Counted from the stretch's first letter, positions 18,510 through 28,537 are shown. The stretch: 64,000 nucleotides of DNA from Xylanibacter ruminicola (GCF_900107775.1 NZ_FNRF01000001.1:930001-994000), one strand, 5' to 3'. The notes: generated by a model not told the origin, from the letters alone. Translations and numbers: made by a program.

Positions 18510-19526
18510 CTAAATATTTATTTTCAAATTCTCAGTTATTACCAGCAATCCGCTCCAGAGCGAAATTAAAGGTATCATTTCGAGGGCACAAAAGTACAAA
18601 ATATTTTGCAGAAAACCTCCTTTTTGATTAAAAAAGATAACATAAGACTTATAAAATGTGAGAATTTTAGCAAAAATAACGATAGTTGCGGTGTAATAGA
18701 TGGCATTTTGGAGTGAAAACTGGAAATATGCCAACAATAATACCAACGGGAATAATGCAACCCCTTCAAGTGATGTTATGAGTAGTAAAGATCTCTGAAA
18801 TTGTAAATTTTTTCTCTTTAAAAAGAATACACTGTTCACTACCGAATACAATATTATTCTGCCTAGCATATAAATCAGTATGCTCAATCCGTATATGAAT
18901 AGCAACGTGTATTCGGAAGAAAATACAAAGGTGTTGGCCACAAAATGGTTAGTATAGAAGTAGTATAGCAGGGCATAAAGCAGACAGGTGATAAACAGGA
19001 AAAGAAACTGAAATTTGATTTCACTACCTGTTTCGTCGAGTATCTGCACCGACTTGGATGGTGAGAAGAAATGCTTCGTCTGCTTGATGATAAATCCTGA
19101 AATGCGCGATAGGGTGAATGTTATCAACAGGAAACAGAATATCAGGATGCCAGTTACAAAACTGTCGTTCTGAATGGTGTAGGGGATAGGGGCGCCTGAA
19201 ACGCCAATACGCTCTACATTCAGTTCCGGATGATACATCGTGTTGTTCGAGAAGAAGTTCTCGCGGTAATAGTTCGGCAAACTTACTTCCTTCAGGTCGC
19301 GAGGTATCTCTTGTCCTGGCAGATGCAGTGTGTCAGGTCTACTGCTATAATGGATCTCCTTGGGCTCGAACCACTCTTGTATAGCCGAGTCCTGTTGGGC
19401 AGGTGTAGCATCTTTAGGCAATAACCGCAGCACCTCGTAGGGTGTCTGCGGTTTTGCCGTATGAACTACCACCGTATCTTCGGGGGCAGATGTTATAGTA
19501 GTTAGGATGCTATCGTTCTCCAGCAT
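18510..19526 (-). CDS. DUF4271 domain-containing membrane protein
   Basis: The gene encodes 338 residues. The first 130 or so are hydrophilic with many Pro and Thr residues; then a helix (TGILIFCFLLITFTLSRISG) and about six more membrane segments fill the rest. This is the layout of DUF4271, a Bacteroidetes family of unknown function that sits next to hemD. No enzymatic motif is visible. It is codirectional with metK, six bases downstream of it. Confidence 0.85.
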   Translation of the reverse strand: MLENDSILTTITSAPEDTVVVHTAKPQTPYEVLRLLPKDATPAQQDSAIQEWFEPKEIHYSSRPDTLHLPGQEIPRDLKEVSLPNYYRENFFSNNTMYHPELNVERIGVSGAPIPYTIQNDSFVTGILIFCFLLITFTLSRISGFIIKQTKHFFSPSKSVQILDETGSEIKFQFLFLFITCLLYALLYYFYTNHFVANTFVFSSEYTLLFIYGLSILIYMLGRIILYSVVNSVFFLKRKNLQFQRSLLLITSLEGVALFPLVLLLAYFQFSLQNAIYYTATIVIFAKILTFYKSYVIFFNQKGGFLQNILYFCALEMIPLISLWSGLLVITENLKINI

Positions 19527-19532
19527 ATCTGA

Positions 19533-20789
19533 TTACAGTCCGAACTCTTTGCGGATATCGTCTACACGGTCCAGTTTCTCCCATGTAAACAGTTCTACAT
19601 CCATCGTTTTTGTTTCGTGATAATGACTGGTGAAAGTCTTCTGTACTACCTCGCACTTACGTCCCATGTGTCCGTAGGCTGCTGTCTCGCTGTACATTGG
19701 CTGACGGAGTTTCAGGGTGCGTTCGATGGCCTTTGGACGCAGGTCGAAGAGCTTCTCAATCTTCTTGGCAATCTCGCTATCGCTCATCTGTACGTTGCTG
19801 CGACCGTAGGTGTTTACATATATGTTCATGGGTTTAGCCACACCAATGGCATAGCTTATCTGTACCAGCATCTCATCAGCAACACCTGCTGCAACCATAT
19901 TCTTGGCTATGTGGCGGGCTGCGTAAGCGGCACTGCGGTCAACCTTCGATGAGTCCTTACCCGAGAAAGCACCACCTCCGTGTGCACCCTTACCACCATA
20001 GGTGTCGACAATGATCTTACGGCCAGTCAGACCTGTATCACCGTGAGGACCACCAATCACGAACTTACCTGTTGGGTTAACGTAGTACTTGATGTCGAGT
20101 CCGAACAGGTCGAGTACCTTCTGTGAGTGAATCTGTTTCTTCACGCGAGGGATCAGGATATTGATGACATCGTCCTTGATCTTGGCCAGCATCTTCTCGT
20201 CCTCGTCGAACTCGTCGTGCTGTGTTGATACTACGATGGTGTCGATACGCTCGGGGATACCCTCGTCTGAATATTGTACAGTTACCTGACTCTTAGAGTC
20301 GGGGCGCAGGTAGGTCATTTCCTTGCCCTCCTTGCGGATATCTGCCAGGGTACGCATAATGAGGTGTGCCAGATCGAGGCTTACGGGCATGTAGCTCTCA
20401 GTCTCATTGGTGGCGTAACCGAACATCATGCCCTGGTCGCCAGCGCCCTGTTCGTCTTCGTTGCCGTTGTCAACACCGCGGTTGATGTCGGCACTCTGCT
20501 CGTGGATGGCACTCAGGATTCCGCATGAATCGCCGTCGAATTGATACTCTGCTTTGGTATAGCCAATGCGCTTTATTGTTTTGCGGGCCATAGTCTGCAG
20601 GTCGATGTACACATCACTGCGAACCTCACCCATGATTACAACCTGACCTGTAGTGACAAACGACTCAATAGCACAGCGTGCCTTTGGGTCGTAAGCCAGG
20701 AACTGGTCAAGTATTGCATCAGAAATCTGATCGGCCACCTTATCGGGATGGCCTTCAGATACTGATTCTGACGAAAATAGATAACTCAT
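19533..20789 (-). CDS. metK: S-adenosylmethionine synthase
   Basis: The gene encodes 418 residues. [18 protein letters not shown] near the start and [22 protein letters not shown] are the two MetK signatures, with [20 protein letters not shown] in between. The enzyme makes SAM from methionine and ATP in the cytosol. The product is somewhat longer than the E. coli enzyme because of an insertion near residues 90-110 ([18 protein letters not shown]), normal for Bacteroidetes. It lies 34 bp after the M16 peptidase gene. Confidence 0.97.
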   Translation of the reverse strand: MSYLFSSESVSEGHPDKVADQISDAILDQFLAYDPKARCAIESFVTTGQVVIMGEVRSDVYIDLQTMARKTIKRIGYTKAEYQFDGDSCGILSAIHEQSADINRGVDNGNEDEQGAGDQGMMFGYATNETESYMPVSLDLAHLIMRTLADIRKEGKEMTYLRPDSKSQVTVQYSDEGIPERIDTIVVSTQHDEFDEDEKMLAKIKDDVINILIPRVKKQIHSQKVLDLFGLDIKYYVNPTGKFVIGGPHGDTGLTGRKIIVDTYGGKGAHGGGAFSGKDSSKVDRSAAYAARHIAKNMVAAGVADEMLVQISYAIGVAKPMNIYVNTYGRSNVQMSDSEIAKKIEKLFDLRPKAIERTLKLRQPMYSETAAYGHMGRKCEVVQKTFTSHYHETKTMDVELFTWEKLDRVDDIRKEFGL

Positions 20790-20823
20790 TCTCTCTTAAT
20801 TATAAATATTTTATTCTAAATTT

Positions 20824-23637
20824 TTACTCTGCGGGCAGCATGATCACCTCGGCACGGTTACCCGACTTCAGAACCTCTTTTACAAAGGCACTGATGCTTT
20901 CAGGTGTCTGTGCATTCACCAGCTTCTCAAAGTTGCTGTGGAAGTCGATGCCATACTTGCGCCAGCCATTAATGATGCTCAGCCAGTAGCTGTTCTGCTT
21001 TACCTGGTCGCCATGACTCTTCAGCATGTACTCCTTTACCTTCTGCAGTTTTTCTGCATCACAGGTCTTGGCCATAGCCGTAACCTCGTCGCGCAGAATC
21101 ATGATGGCTGTATCTGCCTTCTCTGGCTTCATGGGGCAAACGGCAAGAATCTGAGCGATAGTCTCAAAGTCGTTGCGCTCAACACCGGCCATTGCCTGTA
21201 CGGTATAGGCAGCACTGGCATCTTCGCGAATCTTCTTCAGATATTCCATGCTGAGAATCTGTCCAGCCATGTCAATTTTGATATCGTTCTCTGCTGTCAT
21301 AGGAATATCTTCTGAGTACCACTGCATAACGGCAAAGGCCTTTGGTGTTTCTGCCTTCTGCTTGAAGTTGTTGATGGCAATACCCTTAAAAAGGGTAGAT
21401 ACCTTCGGACTCTTTACTACCTTCTTCTTGGCAGGCAGTGATGCCAGATAGGTCTCGATAAGTGGACGGATAGTGCTCTCGTCGTAGTTACCAATGATGG
21501 TGAAGGTAAAGGCAGCAGCGTTGGCTGTCTGTTCCTTGGCCATCTCGAGGATACGATCGTAGCTAACCTTAGTCAAATCGGTTGTTGTCAGCACCTTGTT
21601 GCGTGGGTTGTTGCAGGTCAGGGTGGCAGTCAGAGAATCCTGAAGTACAGCCTCTGGCTGCAGCAGACGGTTCTTCAGACTAACCTCTGTGGTCTGCATC
21701 AGGTTGTCATACGACTTCTGGTCCTTTGCAATGTTGGTGAAATAAAGGTAAACCAACTGCAGCATAGTCTCAATATCCTTTGGTGTAGAGCTACCGCTTA
21801 CATTCTGACGGTTAGTTCCGAGTGAAATAGATGCACTGGCAATCTTACCGGCAAGAGCTTTCTCGAGCTCTGTGTGTGAGAAGTTGCCCAGACCGCTGGC
21901 TTCAATCACATCGTCGAACATCTTGATGTTGGCAAAGTCTTTCTCGCCATAGAGGGCTGAACCTCCAAATCCTTCACCGCGCAACAAAACCTGATCTTTC
22001 TTGAAGTCGGTCTGCTTCAGGATAACCTTTGCACCGTTAGAGAGAGTCAGCTCGGTGTAGCCGAACTGGTCGTTCTTGGTTTCTTTCTTGATACTACCCT
22101 TTTTAGGCATGGTGGTCATCAGTGGCTCGTCCTTTACATTGTCAACGTAAGCCTCAATCTGTGCCGAACGGGCGTTGGCAATAGCCTTTTTCATGCTCTC
22201 CTCTGTAGGATAAACAGTACCCTCCTTTTCAGTGTTCATGCTGAATACCACCAGATTACTGTCGTTGGTCAGGATCAGTTCCTTCATCAGGGCATTGATA
22301 GCCTCCAAAGGCAGCATTGGCACAATCTGCTTCATGGTGGTATAGGTGTAGTCGATGCTTGGCATTGGAGTATTGTTAAGGAAGTTCTGAACACACTGAT
22401 TTACAAACTGCGAATTGTAACGTTTGTCTTTGTTTGAGTACTGTTTCTCAAGCTGACTGGTGTAGTTCTGCTTGAAACGGTTGTACTCTGTAGCTGTAAA
22501 GCCGAATTCGGCAGCACGACGTGCTTCGGTGAGGGCGGCGGTAACAGCGGCTTCAATCTGTCCGTCCTTTGGACTTAAGTCAATCTCAAATGCATCCATT
22601 GTACTCGAGAGAATATATCTGCCGTCGTCTGCTCTAGCGCTCAGGAATGGACTCTCGGGCTTCTCGGCATACTCCTTCAAACGGTCGTTAAGCATCGAAA
22701 TGCAAGCATCTTTCAGATAGTCGGTCAGCATGTAGGTGATGGTGCCTTTCAGTGAGTCGGGGAAGATCTCATGCTTCATCATGATCATTACCTCGTTGGT
22801 GGGCTGCTCTTTATCCTTGTCTATAACGTAAATAGCCTCGGCATTGTCGGGCACAGGTTCTTTGGTAACGAGTGTGCGGTTCTCTGGCAGCACGATAGGT
22901 GAGAACAGATCCTTGATCTTCTTCTCAATCTTGTCTACATCTACATCACCTACTACGATGATACCCTGATTGTCTGGGCGGTACCACTTCTCGTAGTATG
23001 ACTGCAGGAATGGACGCTTAAAGTTGTCGATAATCTCCATCAGACCGATTGGCATACGATGACCGTACTTAGAGCCTGGGTAGAGCTTAGGAAAGTCTCG
23101 CTCAAGCATACGCATCATAGGACTGGTGCGCAGGCGCCACTCCTCGTGAATCACACCACGCTCCTTTTCAATCTCCTCCTGCTCCAGCAGCAGCCCGTCG
23201 GCCCAGTCGTAAAGAATCAGCAGACAAGAGTCTATGATACCCTCGCGTGTAGTGGGGACATTACTGATGTTATATACGGTTTCATCGATTGATGTGTAGG
23301 CGTTCAGGTCACCACCAAAGTTGATACCTACGCTCTCGCACCAACGAATCAGCTCGTTGCCTTTAAAGTGTTTTGATCCGTTGAAGGCCATGTGCTCAAG
23401 GAAGTGAGCCAGACCACGCTGATCGTCGTCCTCCTGAATAGAACCTACCTTCTGAGCAATGTAGAACTCAGCACGGTTCTCAGGCCAGTTGTTGTGACGG
23501 ATGTAATAGGTTAATCCATTGTCAAGTTTGCCGATGCGTACATCGGGATCTACGGGAATTGATGGCATCTGCATCTGTGCCATCATCGCTACTGTGCCGA
23601 TCAGTGTCAGCAAAATGGTCGATAGAATTTTCTTCAT
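20824..23637 (-). CDS. M16 family zinc metallopeptidase, full-length two-unit form
   Basis: I set the start at 23637 because it begins a signal peptide (MKKILSTILLTLIGTVAMMAQ) and the -7 promoter box lies at 23677-23684; an upstream in-frame ATG would be within or before the promoter. The 937-residue product carries the inverted zinc motif HFLEH in GLAHFLEHMAFNGSKHF with the downstream Glu in EKERGVIHEEWRL. It has four M16 domains; the second pair lacks HxxEH, as in pitrilysin-like enzymes. It should degrade peptides in the periplasm. It leads the metK-tyrS run. Confidence 0.92.
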   Translation of the reverse strand: MKKILSTILLTLIGTVAMMAQMQMPSIPVDPDVRIGKLDNGLTYYIRHNNWPENRAEFYIAQKVGSIQEDDDQRGLAHFLEHMAFNGSKHFKGNELIRWCESVGINFGGDLNAYTSIDETVYNISNVPTTREGIIDSCLLILYDWADGLLLEQEEIEKERGVIHEEWRLRTSPMMRMLERDFPKLYPGSKYGHRMPIGLMEIIDNFKRPFLQSYYEKWYRPDNQGIIVVGDVDVDKIEKKIKDLFSPIVLPENRTLVTKEPVPDNAEAIYVIDKDKEQPTNEVMIMMKHEIFPDSLKGTITYMLTDYLKDACISMLNDRLKEYAEKPESPFLSARADDGRYILSSTMDAFEIDLSPKDGQIEAAVTAALTEARRAAEFGFTATEYNRFKQNYTSQLEKQYSNKDKRYNSQFVNQCVQNFLNNTPMPSIDYTYTTMKQIVPMLPLEAINALMKELILTNDSNLVVFSMNTEKEGTVYPTEESMKKAIANARSAQIEAYVDNVKDEPLMTTMPKKGSIKKETKNDQFGYTELTLSNGAKVILKQTDFKKDQVLLRGEGFGGSALYGEKDFANIKMFDDVIEASGLGNFSHTELEKALAGKIASASISLGTNRQNVSGSSTPKDIETMLQLVYLYFTNIAKDQKSYDNLMQTTEVSLKNRLLQPEAVLQDSLTATLTCNNPRNKVLTTTDLTKVSYDRILEMAKEQTANAAAFTFTIIGNYDESTIRPLIETYLASLPAKKKVVKSPKVSTLFKGIAINNFKQKAETPKAFAVMQWYSEDIPMTAENDIKIDMAGQILSMEYLKKIREDASAAYTVQAMAGVERNDFETIAQILAVCPMKPEKADTAIMILRDEVTAMAKTCDAEKLQKVKEYMLKSHGDQVKQNSYWLSIINGWRKYGIDFHSNFEKLVNAQTPESISAFVKEVLKSGNRAEVIMLPAE

Positions 23638-23676
23638 GTCATTTAAGTTTGGTTGTTGCATAACTGTTATCGGGTG

Positions 23677-23684
23677 CAAAGTTA
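23677..23684 (-). promoter_or_regulatory. -7 promoter element for the M16-metK run
   Basis: The minus strand reads TAACTTTG, matching TAnnTTTG, 40 bp before the M16 start. Confidence 0.7.
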
Positions 23685-23743
23685 CACCTTTTTTACTTAT
23701 TTGTTGCAAATTCTACGTTAAACCTACGTTAAAACTAAATTAC

Positions 23744-24973
23744 CTACACTAATAGTCGCTTAGCAAAGTAGCGAACGGGATACCATACAGAGAGAAAACC
23801 TACAATCAATACCGTGCAGAATACCAGGATAATATCCTCGGGATGCACGCTTACGGGGTAGGCGTTAATTACAAATGTGCCGCTTGATGAGCCTAAGGCC
23901 ACAATGCCGTATTGCTGCTGCAGCCAGCACAGGGTCAGACCAATGACGATACCTAAGATGGCACCGATGGCTGAAATCATACGACCCTCGAACAGGAATA
24001 TACGAACAATCTGCTTGTCGCTTGCACCAAGGTTACGCAGCGTAACTACATCGTCTTTCTTATCGATAATCAGCATCGACAGCGAGCCGATGATGTTAAA
24101 GCAGGCCACCATCAGAATGAAGGTCAGGAAGATATAGGCAATCAACTTTTCAATCTTCATAATCTTGAAAGTGTCGTCCTGCTGCTCAAAACGGTCTTTT
24201 ACAACGAACTTGGTGCCGCACAGTTGTTTAATCTGATCTTTTGTCTTGTCGAAGTTACTGCCTGGCTTCAGGCGTAGCTCGAGCGACGAGAGCATGCCCT
24301 GCTGTCCGAAGATACGACGGGCGAATGCGATGCTGGTCAGGATGTAGTTCTTGTCATAGCGCGACTGCTTTACGTTGAACAGAACACCGGGTGAGTAGAG
24401 CTCATCTTCCTCGAATGCCTCGTCGGGGTTGGTCATGTCTAACTGACCTTCGCGGCGTGGGGCATAAATATGAATAGGCTCTTCGTAGGTGTAGCCTGTG
24501 CCTAACGTCTCGGCCAGTCGGATACCTAAGGTGCCGTAGTCCATATCGGCAGCATGCAAGCTGAAATCGCCATCGCCCACCAGAATCTCGTTGATGTGGG
24601 TAAGCTGGGCAAAGTTGTCGTCAACACCTTTGATTACCACCATCGCCTGTCTGCCACGATAGATGGCCAGTGCCATGTCCTCTACGCTCTCGGTAGCCAC
24701 CTCAATCTCGGGCAATTGTCTGATCTCTGTCAGAATCGGGTCGTCGGCAGCTACGGTCTTTCCTTCGGCAGGCACCACTTTCAGCTGCGGGTCGAAACTG
24801 GTAAAGAATGTTGCTACCAGATCGTGGAACCCATTAAACACTGATAGTGTGACCACCAGCGCCATTGTAGCTACGGCCACACCAATCACAGAAATACCAC
24901 TGATGACGTTGATGGCATGAGTGGATTTCTTTGAGAACAAGTACCTGCGGGCAATAAAGAAAGGAAAGTTCAC
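23744..24973 (-). CDS. LolC/LolE-like ABC transporter permease (FtsX family)
   Basis: The gene encodes 409 residues: helix 1 near residues 20-48, a large periplasmic domain (about 50-270), then three helices, the MacB_PCD plus FtsX layout of lipoprotein-releasing permeases. The start MNFPFFIARRYLFSKKSTHAINVISGISVIGVAVATMALV is the typical LolE N-terminus, and TLRNLGASDKQIVRIFLFEGRMISAIGAILGIVIG is the conserved FtsX region. It probably works with an ATPase encoded elsewhere to move lipoproteins off the inner membrane. It lies four bases after rbfA in the aroQ operon. Confidence 0.9.
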   Translation of the reverse strand: MNFPFFIARRYLFSKKSTHAINVISGISVIGVAVATMALVVTLSVFNGFHDLVATFFTSFDPQLKVVPAEGKTVAADDPILTEIRQLPEIEVATESVEDMALAIYRGRQAMVVIKGVDDNFAQLTHINEILVGDGDFSLHAADMDYGTLGIRLAETLGTGYTYEEPIHIYAPRREGQLDMTNPDEAFEEDELYSPGVLFNVKQSRYDKNYILTSIAFARRIFGQQGMLSSLELRLKPGSNFDKTKDQIKQLCGTKFVVKDRFEQQDDTFKIMKIEKLIAYIFLTFILMVACFNIIGSLSMLIIDKKDDVVTLRNLGASDKQIVRIFLFEGRMISAIGAILGIVIGLTLCWLQQQYGIVALGSSSGTFVINAYPVSVHPEDIILVFCTVLIVGFLSVWYPVRYFAKRLLV

Positions 24974-24977
24974 CTTT

Positions 24978-25313
24978 TTACTTTTTCAAAAGTTCGTCGA
25001 TGTGCTCAATATAGTCGAGCGAGTCGTCGATAAAGAATCGCAGCTCTGGGATGATACGCATCTGGTTTCTTACGCGAGTGCCTAACTCGTAGCGTATCTG
25101 TTTGGTATTGGCATTGATGTTGGCCAATATCTCTTCGCCCTTTTCGCTGGGGAATACACTCAGATAGGCGGTGCAGATACTCAGGTCGGGTGAAATCTTG
25201 GTACGTGTAACCGATATCATCACGCCGTGAGTAGCACGCGTCTGTTGCTGGAATATCAGCGAGAGCTCCTTCTGCAGCAATCTCGCAATTTTGTTTTGTC
25301 TTGTCTCTTGCAT
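24978..25313 (-). CDS. rbfA: 30S ribosome-binding factor RbfA
   Basis: The gene encodes 111 residues, the usual length. The KH-like core is visible: RQNKIARLLQKELSLIFQQ, GVMISVTRTKISPDLSICTAYLSV and RFFIDDSLDYIEHIDELL. It assists 16S rRNA 5' maturation of the small subunit. It is co-transcribed with the methyltransferase and the LolE-like permease. Confidence 0.94.
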   Translation of the reverse strand: MQETRQNKIARLLQKELSLIFQQQTRATHGVMISVTRTKISPDLSICTAYLSVFPSEKGEEILANINANTKQIRYELGTRVRNQMRIIPELRFFIDDSLDYIEHIDELLKK

Positions 25314-25329
25314 CTCTAAAATCTTAATT

Positions 25330-25962
25330 CTAAATATCTTTTTTTCTTATCAGTGTCAACCCGTCTCTTAGTGGCAGTATCACCTGCTCTACGCGAGCGT
25401 CACGGGCTATATAGTCGTTAAATGTCTCAATGCCTTGGGTCTGTCGATCCTTATCGTAGGCATGATCTATCACATGTCCGTCCCAAAGTGTGTTGTCGGC
25501 CAATATAAAACCGCCAGGCTTCAGTATGCTCATCACCATCTCGTAGCAGTCACGATAGGTGCGCTTGTCACCATCCATGAAAGCCATATCAAAAGCTATG
25601 CCTAACTTGGGGGCCTCTTGTAGCGCATCACCGATGATGAATTCTATCTTATCGCTCACACTCGAACCTTCTATCCACGGACGGGTAAAGTCCTCCATCT
25701 CGTCGTTAATCTCGAAGGTATATAAGCGTCCGCCTTCGTCCAGTCCTTCTGCCATCGATATAGCACTGTAGCCGCTAAAGGTGCCTATCTCTAAGATGTT
25801 CTGGGGGCGAATCATCTTCACCAGCATCTTGAGCAGTCGGCCTTGCAAGTGTCCACTCGCCATACGTCCGTGAATAGTGTGTATGTGGGTGGCGCGCCAT
25901 AGTCGGTACAGGTAGTCGGGCTCTGGCTCCGTATGCTGCAGGATATACTCGTCGAGCGTCAT
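25330..25962 (-). CDS. Class I SAM-dependent O-methyltransferase
   Basis: The start at 25962 (MTLDEYILQHTEPEPDYLYRL) overlaps the aroQ stop as ATGA; longer frames run into aroQ and would add 24 unrelated residues. The 210-residue product has the catechol-O-methyltransferase-like fold: ILEIGTFSGYSAISMA (SAM motif I), FDMAFMDGDKR (metal/SAM) and GGFILADNTLWDG. The family methylates hydroxyls of small aromatics or, in some bacteria, tRNA (TrmR). The substrate is not known. It is the second gene in the aroQ operon. Confidence 0.9.
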   Translation of the reverse strand: MTLDEYILQHTEPEPDYLYRLWRATHIHTIHGRMASGHLQGRLLKMLVKMIRPQNILEIGTFSGYSAISMAEGLDEGGRLYTFEINDEMEDFTRPWIEGSSVSDKIEFIIGDALQEAPKLGIAFDMAFMDGDKRTYRDCYEMVMSILKPGGFILADNTLWDGHVIDHAYDKDRQTQGIETFNDYIARDARVEQVILPLRDGLTLIRKKDI

Positions 25963-26375
25963 CCCTTCAGAGCTTCTATGGCCAAACGGTACGAGTCGAG
26001 ACCGAAGCCTAGAATTACACCTTTGCAGGCGCATGAGATCATCGACTTATGACGGAACTCCTCGCGTTGGTGCACATTCGAGATGTGAACCTCGATCACA
26101 GGTGCCTTAAGTGAACGGATACAGTCCTGCAGAGCGATAGAGGTGTGGGTGTAAGCGCCGGCATTCAGCACAATGCCATCGTAGCTAAAGCCAACCTCTT
26201 GCATCTTGTTAATCAGCTCGCCCTCTATGTTGCTCTGATAGTACTCGATGTCGATGTCGGCAAAGCGCTTACGCAACTCAGGCAGGTATGCGTCGAATGA
26301 CGACGAACCATAGATGCCTGGCTCTCTCTGGCCCAACAAGTTCAGGTTCGGACCATTGATAATCAGAATCTTCAT
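25959..26375 (-). CDS. aroQ: Type II 3-dehydroquinate dehydratase
   Basis: The gene encodes 138 residues. The opening IINGPNLNLLGQREPGIYG, catalytic Tyr included, the QSNIEGELINKMQEVG segment, NAGAYTHTSIALQDCI and EVHISNVHQREEFRH (catalytic His) are all present. It forms 3-dehydroshikimate in the shikimate pathway as a dodecamer. It leads the operon aroQ, O-methyltransferase, rbfA, lolE-like, and is divergent from xerD. Confidence 0.96.
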   Translation of the reverse strand: MKILIINGPNLNLLGQREPGIYGSSSFDAYLPELRKRFADIDIEYYQSNIEGELINKMQEVGFSYDGIVLNAGAYTHTSIALQDCIRSLKAPVIEVHISNVHQREEFRHKSMISCACKGVILGFGLDSYRLAIEALKG

Positions 26376-26402
26376 TTTTGTAACTTTGTATTAATACGGC
26401 TG

Positions 26403-26410
26403 CAAAGTTA
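26403..26410 (-). promoter_or_regulatory. -7 promoter element for the aroQ operon
   Basis: The minus strand reads TAACTTTG, matching TAnnTTTG, 28 bp before aroQ. Confidence 0.7.
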
Positions 26411-26442
26411 CAAATATTTTTCTATATATTAGAAAAAAATAC

Positions 26443-26450
26443 TAACTTTG
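26443..26450 (+). promoter_or_regulatory. -7 promoter element for xerD
   Basis: TAACTTTG matches TAnnTTTG. It ends 16 bases before the ATG at 26467, so the leader is short. It is divergent to the aroQ promoter, with about 30 AT-rich bases between the boxes. Confidence 0.7.
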
Positions 26451-26466
26451 CACCAAATTTGTGCAA

Positions 26467-27372
26467 ATGATTGACCAAAAGGGTATTGTAAAGGCTTATG
26501 TACGCTATCTGAAGCTGCAACGTAATATGTCGGGTAATACGCTCGATGCCTATCAGCGCGACCTTCGTAAGCTACTCGACTATCTCGATCATGAGCAGAT
26601 CGCTATAAGCGATGTGACGTTGGCCGACTTGGAACATTTCTCGGCCAGTTTGCATGATATCGGCATTCATCCCCGTTCGCAATGTCGCATTCTGAGTGGT
26701 ATCCGTAGCTTCTTTAAGTTCGCTCAGTTGGATGGCTATCGCGATGATGATCCTACTGAACTGTTGGAGTCGCCACAGATAGGCGACCATCTGCCCGAGG
26801 TGCTTACCACTCAGGAGGTTGACCGCCTCGAAGCCAGTATCGATCTCTCTAAGTGGGAGGGCCATCGCAATCGTGCAATCATCGAGGTGCTCTTTTCGTG
26901 TGGACTTCGTGTTAGTGAACTTGTAAACTTGAAGTTGTCCGATTTATATCTCGACGAGGAGTATGTCCGTGTATTGGGTAAAGGCTCTAAGGAACGTTTA
27001 GTACCCATTTCGCCAAAGGCCATTCAAGAACTGGGTTACTGGTTTGATGATCGCAACCTGATGAAGATTAAGCCTGGCGAGGAAGACTATGTGTTCCTTA
27101 ATCGTCGTGGTGCCCATCTTACTCGTACCATGATTCTCATTATGATCAAAGCCCAGGCCAAGGAGGCTGGTATACAAAAGACCATATCTCCCCATACCCT
27201 GCGTCACTCCTTTGCTACCGCATTACTCGAAGGCGGTGCCGACCTTCGCTTTATCCAGGCTCTCTTAGGTCATGAAGACATCGGCACCACCGAAATCTAC
27301 ACCCACATCGACACCTCAACCCTGCGCCAAGAAATCTTGGAGCACCACCCGAGGAATATGAAACGGTCGTAG
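26467..27372 (+). CDS. xerD: Site-specific tyrosine recombinase XerD
   Basis: I use the ATG at 26467; the GTG two codons upstream is possible. The product is about 301 residues with an N-terminal SAM-like core-binding domain (YLKLQRNMSGNTLDAYQRDLRKLLDYL) and the catalytic domain with Arg in CGLRVSELVNLKLSDL, HTLRHSFATALLEGGADLRFIQALLGH (His-x-x-Arg and His) and the nucleophile Tyr in TTEIYTHI. With XerC it resolves chromosome dimers at dif. Full length and intact residues point to the housekeeping enzyme and not a mobile-element integrase; no att site or cargo is adjacent. Confidence 0.93.
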   Translation: MIDQKGIVKAYVRYLKLQRNMSGNTLDAYQRDLRKLLDYLDHEQIAISDVTLADLEHFSASLHDIGIHPRSQCRILSGIRSFFKFAQLDGYRDDDPTELLESPQIGDHLPEVLTTQEVDRLEASIDLSKWEGHRNRAIIEVLFSCGLRVSELVNLKLSDLYLDEEYVRVLGKGSKERLVPISPKAIQELGYWFDDRNLMKIKPGEEDYVFLNRRGAHLTRTMILIMIKAQAKEAGIQKTISPHTLRHSFATALLEGGADLRFIQALLGHEDIGTTEIYTHIDTSTLRQEILEHHPRNMKRS

Positions 27373-27383
27373 AGTGAATGTCT

Positions 27384-28511
27384 TTATTTCCTTAGCCAAA
27401 GATACATCAGTTGGTCAGCTATAAAGTATTCGCTTGATGATGTTGAAACGAGTCCAAGTGCGAGCAATTTCTTAATAGCTTGCTGGACACTACTGGTAGA
27501 GCTGAGCTGATGCTTGCGGATGAATGCACCTGATGTAATTTTCTGTGCTCGGCCTTCGTTAGCAATGGCATATAGCAGTTCTTTTTGTGGGAGAGAGAGT
27601 CTTGAGAGTTTCTCGCTATAAAGATGGTCTGCTTCTTTAATCATTAGGTTGATGCTGTTATCAACTGTCTCCAGTGAACAAGTTTCGCCTTGAGCGGTTT
27701 GCGCAAACGCCTCTCTGAATGTTTTCTGATTATAATAGGTGTTGCCCTCAAAGAGGTGATAAACATGGCTGATGGTATCGTTTGCAATCTTCTTGTCATT
27801 CTTATTAAAATGATATTGTACAAACTCACAATATTTCTCCTCAGCAATAATGTCAATACTCTGTATGTCTGCACTATTATAAAAAGGTCTGCTTGATTCT
27901 AAGAACATTTCTTCAAGTAGCTGTCGCTCACTACCTGCAAAAATAAATAGTGAGTTACTTAGTTCTTGTATATGCGTACGCAGAATAGCCTCGATATTTT
28001 TCTCTGGGTAGTTAGTTATCTGTTGGAACTCATCGATAGCTACAATGCATTTTTTGCCAGCCAGTTCGAGTGTGCGGAATATCTCCTCTAACGAATAGGC
28101 TGGGTTTTGTATATTTCCTATGGCAAGTCCGAATGTAGGTAGCATGGTAGCTGGATCGATGGTGATGTTACCCATCAACGATTTCATGGTAGCGATAGCC
28201 AGTTTCTGCATCTTTTGCCCCTTTGTGGCGAGAGTGTTGAATACAGCTTTACCAAATTCATAGGTAAACTCCTGGAATGATGATGTTCGGAGTATATCCA
28301 CAAATATGGTAATATAGTGGTCTTTTATCTCAGGTTTATCAAAACAATGGTATATGAGCTGTGTTTTACCAACTCGTCGTGGCGACATTAATACAACGTT
28401 GGCACCATTAGTTAAACTTTGGATGAGGCGTTTCGACTCGTCCTTCCTGTCGCAAAAAAGCTTTGCAGGAATTTTGCCTGAAGCGATAAATGGATTTGTA
28501 ACTATGCTCAT
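27384..28511 (-). CDS. Archaeal-type AAA ATPase with C-terminal winged helix
   Basis: I place the start at 28511 (MSIVTNPFIASGKIP) because the -7 box at 28530-28537 overlaps the alternative ATG at 28532. The 375-residue product has a Walker A motif, MSPRRVGKTQLIYHC, a Walker B-like IVAIDEFQQI and a sensor FAGSERQLLEEMF, the pattern of the Archaeal-ATPase family. Near the C-terminus, ITSGAFIRKHQLSSTSSVQQAIKKLLALGLV looks like a winged helix. In Bacteroidetes these proteins are numerous and their role is unknown. It is a single gene converging on xerD with only 11 bases between, and no partner is seen. Confidence 0.85.
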   Translation of the reverse strand: MSIVTNPFIASGKIPAKLFCDRKDESKRLIQSLTNGANVVLMSPRRVGKTQLIYHCFDKPEIKDHYITIFVDILRTSSFQEFTYEFGKAVFNTLATKGQKMQKLAIATMKSLMGNITIDPATMLPTFGLAIGNIQNPAYSLEEIFRTLELAGKKCIVAIDEFQQITNYPEKNIEAILRTHIQELSNSLFIFAGSERQLLEEMFLESSRPFYNSADIQSIDIIAEEKYCEFVQYHFNKNDKKIANDTISHVYHLFEGNTYYNQKTFREAFAQTAQGETCSLETVDNSINLMIKEADHLYSEKLSRLSLPQKELLYAIANEGRAQKITSGAFIRKHQLSSTSSVQQAIKKLLALGLVSTSSSEYFIADQLMYLWLRK

Positions 28512-28529
28512 AACTCGTTCATTTTTCGA

Positions 28530-28537
28530 CAAAGATA
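28530..28537 (-). promoter_or_regulatory. -7 promoter element for the ATPase gene
   Basis: The minus strand reads TATCTTTG, matching TAnnTTTG, 18 bp before the chosen start at 28511. Confidence 0.6.

Noticed and set aside
20824..23637. SAM riboswitch ahead of metK
   Set aside because: The gap of 34 bases between the M16 gene and metK is too short and shows no structure; none is seen before the M16 gene either.
26467..27372. Integrase of a mobile element
   Set aside because: Length, domain order and context fit housekeeping XerD; neither att repeats nor cargo genes are present, and the tRNAs in the window are intact and distant.
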